Assembly (NCBI GenBank): GCA_002712005.1 | Contig: PASP01000006.1 | Span: 242,822-306,821 of the forward strand | From: Halobacteriovoraceae bacterium | Lineage (GTDB): Bacteria; Bdellovibrionota; Bacteriovoracia; Bacteriovoracales; Bacteriovoracaceae | Length of the DNA stretch: 64,000 nucleotides | Direction of reading: 5' to 3' | Shown here: one piece after another, positions 61,095 to 64,000 of the stretch | Numbering within the stretch: the stretch's first letter is position 1 | Layout: every line of letters begins with the position of its first letter | The notes under the pieces: model-generated | What the model saw: only the letters and a program-made list of their open reading frames with translations | What the model was told of the DNA's origin: nothing | Database searches by the model: none | Program-made: the position numbers and the translations under genes

Positions 61095-61280
61095 ATGAGC
61101 GAATTAAGTAAAGAAATGAAAGCAGAATTACTCAAAGAGGTAGAAGCTCTTGAGGCTTCTCTCACTGGTAATCTTATGACAGACATGGATATTAAAGACA
61201 AAATCCATAATATTAGAATGAAAATCAATGGAGTTAAGCCAGTCGATAGCCATTATGATTGCGTGGGCTGTGGATCATAA
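61095..61280 (+). CDS. Small protein with C-terminal CxGCGS motif
   Basis: 61 aa, ACAGGAGACACAA before the ATG. The first 50 residues are a Glu/Lys/Leu-rich helix; the end is DSHYDCVGCGS, with a Cys pair that could bind a metal or form a disulfide. No family is recognised. A gapless, well-marked ribosome site and a following hairpin support expression. Confidence 0.65.
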   Translation: MSELSKEMKAELLKEVEALEASLTGNLMTDMDIKDKIHNIRMKINGVKPVDSHYDCVGCGS

Positions 61281-61295
61281 CTCGCAATATTTACT

Positions 61296-61319
61296 CTGCT
61301 GGGCCTAGCGGCTCAGTAG
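61296..61319 (+). terminator. Likely terminator after the 61-aa gene
   Basis: CTGCTGGGC (61296-61304) and GCTCAGTAG (61311-61319) pair with two G-T pairs; no strong T-run follows. Confidence 0.4.
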
Positions 61320-61443
61320 TACTCAACTGTCCATTTCTTAGACGTACTCTATAAAATATTTCTCTTATCCCCAAACATCCACCTTTCTCGTCTATAATTT
61401 ATACTTATTTACCATTTTTATAACTACTAATTATGAGTAACCT

Positions 61444-62508
61444 ATGACAACGAGAAAAATTAAAATTATTCTTCTGACCTACTTGATATCCCACGCTAAC
61501 TTTGCTGTAGAAGTCTATTTTGGAGAAAATCGGGAAGATGCTTTTGCCTGTCAGGTTTCACGCTCTATAAAGAAAAACTATCCTAAAAAGTCTCTACGAG
61601 ATCTAAGAAGAGGTATTAAGAAAATATTGAGAGAGGATATCGATCCGTACGTGGATGCCCATCCTATTCCTGCAGGATTTTCACTTCCTAAACTCGTCGA
61701 TAAAACCATTGGCCTACCAGGATTCCCTATTGATCGCTCTGAATATTGGCTTCAAAATGCCTTTATCTTATATGCCAATCCAACTCTCAAATTGAATGAA
61801 CCTACGGAAAATTATTTTGCTTCCTATCTTCACTTAGCGAGAAAGAAACATATTCAATACCTCAATGGTGAAATTCCAAAATTTAAATTAAGAAACGAAG
61901 AGAATATCATTTCTCTCATTGAAGAAAATCTAAGTACTGTTGCGAACTATCAATTCCCTTATCGAGACAGCAATGGGAACCCCATCGTACAAAAAGGGAA
62001 AGATATAAAAGACAAGAATCGTTTTACACTGGCCATTGGAAATACGAACCATAGTATGTACGAGACATTTGCCCATGAATCGGCTAAGTACAATGAATTT
62101 GCCTCTCCTCTTTTTCTCTGGTTAATCGACCAAGATGACTATTCTGTATCTCCAGAGCGTTTATTTGACAAGGCCTTAGAAATTTATGGGGATCCACTCG
62201 TTGCAATTGGAGTAATCCCATGGATAATGAGTGGAGATGCTCTGACCCTCAATCGCTCTACTTCATCTCTTGTATCTTTTAAACTGGAACCGTTAGTTGA
62301 AGGTCATGATGCTCCTGGTTTCGCCTATCATTTCTGGGGCTATCTTACCCAGGCCATAATTGGTAACCGTTTAAGAGTAGGAGCCCTTGCCTATATCTAT
62401 GAGCGCCTCTATCAAAGAGATATCCCCGATTGGAAAATCGATGTTCTCTCCTTACGAGTGGGAAAGAAAATAAGAAAGTATTTTAAATCACCTGAAAAAT
62501 GTAATTAA
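61444..62508 (+). CDS. Exported protein of unknown function
   Basis: 354 aa with a short signal peptide (KIKIILLTYLISHANFAV). Mature part: VYFGENREDAFACQ, KYNEFASPLFLWLIDQDD, then AYHFWGYLTQAIIGNRLRVG. The pattern of His, Asp and Trp residues suggests an enzyme, but no family is recognised. It faces the small membrane protein gene, 5 bases away. There is no strong ribosome site before the ATG at 61444. Confidence 0.62.
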   Translation: MTTRKIKIILLTYLISHANFAVEVYFGENREDAFACQVSRSIKKNYPKKSLRDLRRGIKKILREDIDPYVDAHPIPAGFSLPKLVDKTIGLPGFPIDRSEYWLQNAFILYANPTLKLNEPTENYFASYLHLARKKHIQYLNGEIPKFKLRNEENIISLIEENLSTVANYQFPYRDSNGNPIVQKGKDIKDKNRFTLAIGNTNHSMYETFAHESAKYNEFASPLFLWLIDQDDYSVSPERLFDKALEIYGDPLVAIGVIPWIMSGDALTLNRSTSSLVSFKLEPLVEGHDAPGFAYHFWGYLTQAIIGNRLRVGALAYIYERLYQRDIPDWKIDVLSLRVGKKIRKYFKSPEKCN

Positions 62509-62513
62509 AAAAT

Positions 62514-62714
62514 TTATTGAGTACTCAACAAGATAAGAAAAACGAGTCCTACTCCAATACAGAGACTAGCCGCCTTGAATAATGGCTTTTCATGAATAGA
62601 AGTATCTTTGTGACCTGGAGGTACGCGATGCCTTGTTTTTTTCATAAACGGTATTCCAAGTACAGTGATGAGAGCAAAGAGTCCCACCCAAATAGGCCAT
62701 GATCCAATGGTCAT
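62514..62714 (-). CDS. Small two-helix membrane protein
   Basis: 66 aa, AAGGAGATATC before the ATG at 62714. Two hydrophobic segments (WPIWVGLFALITVLGIPF and ASLCIGVGLVFLILL) with a Lys/His-rich loop between them. No family is recognised. It is separate from the caspase-like gene by 169 bases, which include that gene's terminator. Confidence 0.65.
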   Translation of the reverse strand: MTIGSWPIWVGLFALITVLGIPFMKKTRHRVPPGHKDTSIHEKPLFKAASLCIGVGLVFLILLSTQ

Positions 62715-62830
62715 GATATCTCCTTTTGAAGTTTAAACTTTCAGATATAAATAATTTAAAGGAAATGGGTGGAGAATACTTCGTGTTATTTAAGAAAGAT
62801 TGTGTATTTTTCTACACGTAAATTTGAATT

Positions 62831-62869
62831 AAAACTTAGGGAAAAATATTTTAGGACTCTTCCCTAAGT
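62831..62869 (-). terminator. Terminator of the caspase-like gene
   Basis: ACTTAGGGAA (62834-62843) pairs with TTCCCTAAGT (62860-62869) around a 16-base loop; minus-strand TTTTA follows. Confidence 0.7.
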
Positions 62870-62883
62870 CTTAAGCATGGATA

Positions 62884-63615
62884 TTAATAAATGGGGAAAT
62901 CAATCATATTCTTACCAAAGTAGCCTTGCGGCAATGAGGCCCTAGCACCGAGCTCATTTTCTTTTCTAGTAATGCAAGATTGAATATTCTTATAAGCTTC
63001 GTTCCAGGTTCTTGAATTAGGAACTTCTTCAAGTAAACAGCTATCCCAAAAAGTATATTTATAATCAGGAGAACAACCAAAAGAAGGACGATCCTTAATG
63101 GCCGCGGTTAAGATAATTCTATTGTCTCCAGCGAGTTGATCCGTAATAAATTGACCCGAATAACAAGCTGAAATTAAAATAACAGATGGGCGGTCACCAC
63201 AGTTTTCATTAACAAGCTTAGAGAGAAAGCGCGGTTGAAGGGCCTGACTACGACTCAAGTAGAAACCGCCTCCTTTAATTCCGTGAGAAGTCATATGAAC
63301 AAAACATGCCCCATCATCTTCAAGCTTAAAGCTCTCAAAAGCTGTTTGAATATTAGCGAGATTGGCCACGCCGTGAGCTTGTTCAATAAATTTTCGACTT
63401 GAAGTCAGGTGAATTTGATTTTCTTTTCTTATTCCGTATCCATCAAACATTTCGGCAAGATCTAAACGACCTACATCAAAATTATCAATAGAATGATCAC
63501 CACTAATGAAGAGAGATTTCCAAACATAGTTTTGTGCATAAGCTCCCTGAGAAAGACTCAGCAAAGAAATGAGTGTTAAAAGCGCTAAGGCCTTAATTTT
63601 TTTAGATATAAACAT
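62884..63615 (-). CDS. Exported C13/caspase-like (clan CD) protease
   Basis: 243 aa with a signal peptide (KALALLTLISLLSLSQGAYA). The dyad is clear: FVHMTSHGIKGGGFYLS (His111) and VILISACYSGQF (Cys151), each after a hydrophobic strand, as in legumain and caspase-like proteins. The spacing (40 residues) is normal. Unlike the 540-aa homologue at 3200-4822, this one is just the catalytic domain plus a Cys-rich end (FGCSPDYKYTFWDSCLL). It is probably periplasmic or secreted. Its substrate is unknown. Confidence 0.8.
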   Translation of the reverse strand: MFISKKIKALALLTLISLLSLSQGAYAQNYVWKSLFISGDHSIDNFDVGRLDLAEMFDGYGIRKENQIHLTSSRKFIEQAHGVANLANIQTAFESFKLEDDGACFVHMTSHGIKGGGFYLSRSQALQPRFLSKLVNENCGDRPSVILISACYSGQFITDQLAGDNRIILTAAIKDRPSFGCSPDYKYTFWDSCLLEEVPNSRTWNEAYKNIQSCITRKENELGARASLPQGYFGKNMIDFPIY

Positions 63616-63717
63616 ATTTACCTCATAATTGATAAAGAAATAGAGAAATACCTCATATCACACGAGCTGCTATAACAAAAAAAATATAAGAATAAAAAAG
63701 TTAACTAAAGAGAGAAA

Positions 63718-63785
63718 TTTGCATGCACCTATCTTTTTTCCCTTTCTCAAACAAATGAGAGAGATTGAGAAAAGGTACATGCAAA
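63718..63785 (-). terminator. Long interrupted hairpin downstream of the alpha/beta hydrolase gene
   Basis: 63718-63730 pairs with 63773-63785 (12 of 13), and TTTCTCAA (63743-63750) with TTGAGAAA (63765-63772), separated by a one-sided bulge. It starts 3 bases after the hydrolase stop on the minus strand. Confidence 0.6.
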
Positions 63786-63788
63786 AAA

Positions 63789-64000
63789 TTATAAATTCTT
63801 ATTGAAGAAATTTGAGATTTTATCAAAAGGAATTATATCTACCTGATCATATAAATCTGTGTGATACTTCTTAGGAATCAAAATTAATTCCTTAGGCTCA
63901 TCTGCAGCTTTATAAGCGTCTACACTAAAATATTTTGAGTGTGCCTCATCACCAGCAATCATGAGAACAGGTCTTGGCGAAATTTCTTTAATATAAGTCA
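63789..64000 (-). CDS. C-terminal end of an alpha/beta hydrolase, cut by the window
   Basis: The frame runs from the window edge to TAA at 63791-63789; 69 codons are visible. ISPRPVLMIAGDEAHSKYFS holds the strand and Asp-containing turn before the catalytic acid, and LIPKKYHTDLYDQ holds the catalytic His, as in dienelactone-hydrolase or YcjY-like proteins. The nucleophile Ser lies outside the window. Substrate unknown. Confidence 0.75.
   Translation of the reverse strand, partial: TYIKEISPRPVLMIAGDEAHSKYFSVDAYKAADEPKELILIPKKYHTDLYDQVDIIPFDKISNFFNKNL

Noticed and set aside
1-64000. CRISPR arrays, tRNA or rRNA genes, insertion sequences, phage genes
   Set aside because: No regularly spaced repeats, cloverleaf-like stretches, transposase motifs or phage structural motifs were seen on either strand.

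Overview
This is a 64 kb piece of a low-GC Gram-negative chromosome. The evidence for a Gram-negative is a tripartite RND pump with an outer-membrane lipoprotein channel, a small outer-membrane beta-barrel, many lipoboxes and signal peptides, a PBP4-type enzyme and an L,D-transpeptidase. The unusual number of exported peptidases and wall hydrolases, large secreted proteins without obvious families, and the base composition would suit the Bdellovibrionota (Bacteriovorax/Halobacteriovorax-like). That placement is an inference, because the window has no rRNA or other strong taxonomic marker. I saw no tRNA, rRNA, CRISPR array, prophage or insertion sequence.

Layout. 1-7.1 kb: the end of a YyaL/DUF255 gene, a CaiB-like gene lacking its usual catalytic Asp, a three-gene exported operon with a caspase-like (clan CD) protein, a small secreted protein, an MscS channel and a methyltransferase. 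7.4-17.7 kb: the most distinctive locus. It holds a 1245-aa exported coiled-coil protein with perfect GxxxG repeats, a divergent subtilisin-like protease, two large exported proteins that share a C-terminal motif, and a VanY-like peptidase with an altered zinc ligand. 17.7-24.1 kb: TPR, Nif3, PspC, ribbon-helix-helix-like and GH3 genes, and a lipoprotein gene interrupted by an amber codon. 24.3-33.1 kb: a membrane histidine kinase, SDR-DUF2867, an M23-like peptidase, beta-carbonic anhydrase, a solute-binding/PDC-like protein beside a cysteine-less LOV-DHp protein, YkgJ, and a CHAP-type hydrolase. 33.3-42.2 kb: alcohol dehydrogenase, App1-type phosphatase, SodC, a frameshifted HAD hydrolase, DUF2959, DUF1328, a protein-glutaminase-like enzyme and an L,D-transpeptidase. 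42.4-49.2 kb: CstA, aldo/keto reductase, deoxyhypusine-synthase-like protein next to a 2OG-Fe(II) oxygenase, RlmG, hemerythrin, and a frameshifted DUF421 gene. 49.3-59.3 kb: OMP, DacB, two exported unknowns and the RND-MFP-OMF operon. 59.5-64 kb: lipoprotein, a four-helix sensor fragment cut by a stop inside a tandem repeat, small proteins, a C13/caspase-like protein and the end of an alpha/beta hydrolase.

Themes. Much of the window acts on the envelope: peptidoglycan (DacB, YkuD, M23, VanY-like, CHAP), exported proteolysis or deamidation (subtilase, two clan CD proteins, a glutaminase-like protein), efflux and mechanosensing. Several enzymes keep their fold but have a changed key residue (CaiB, VanY, subtilase oxyanion position, LOV cysteine). 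Four genes carry one in-frame stop or one frameshift. This points either to local decay or to sequence errors, and resequencing would decide.
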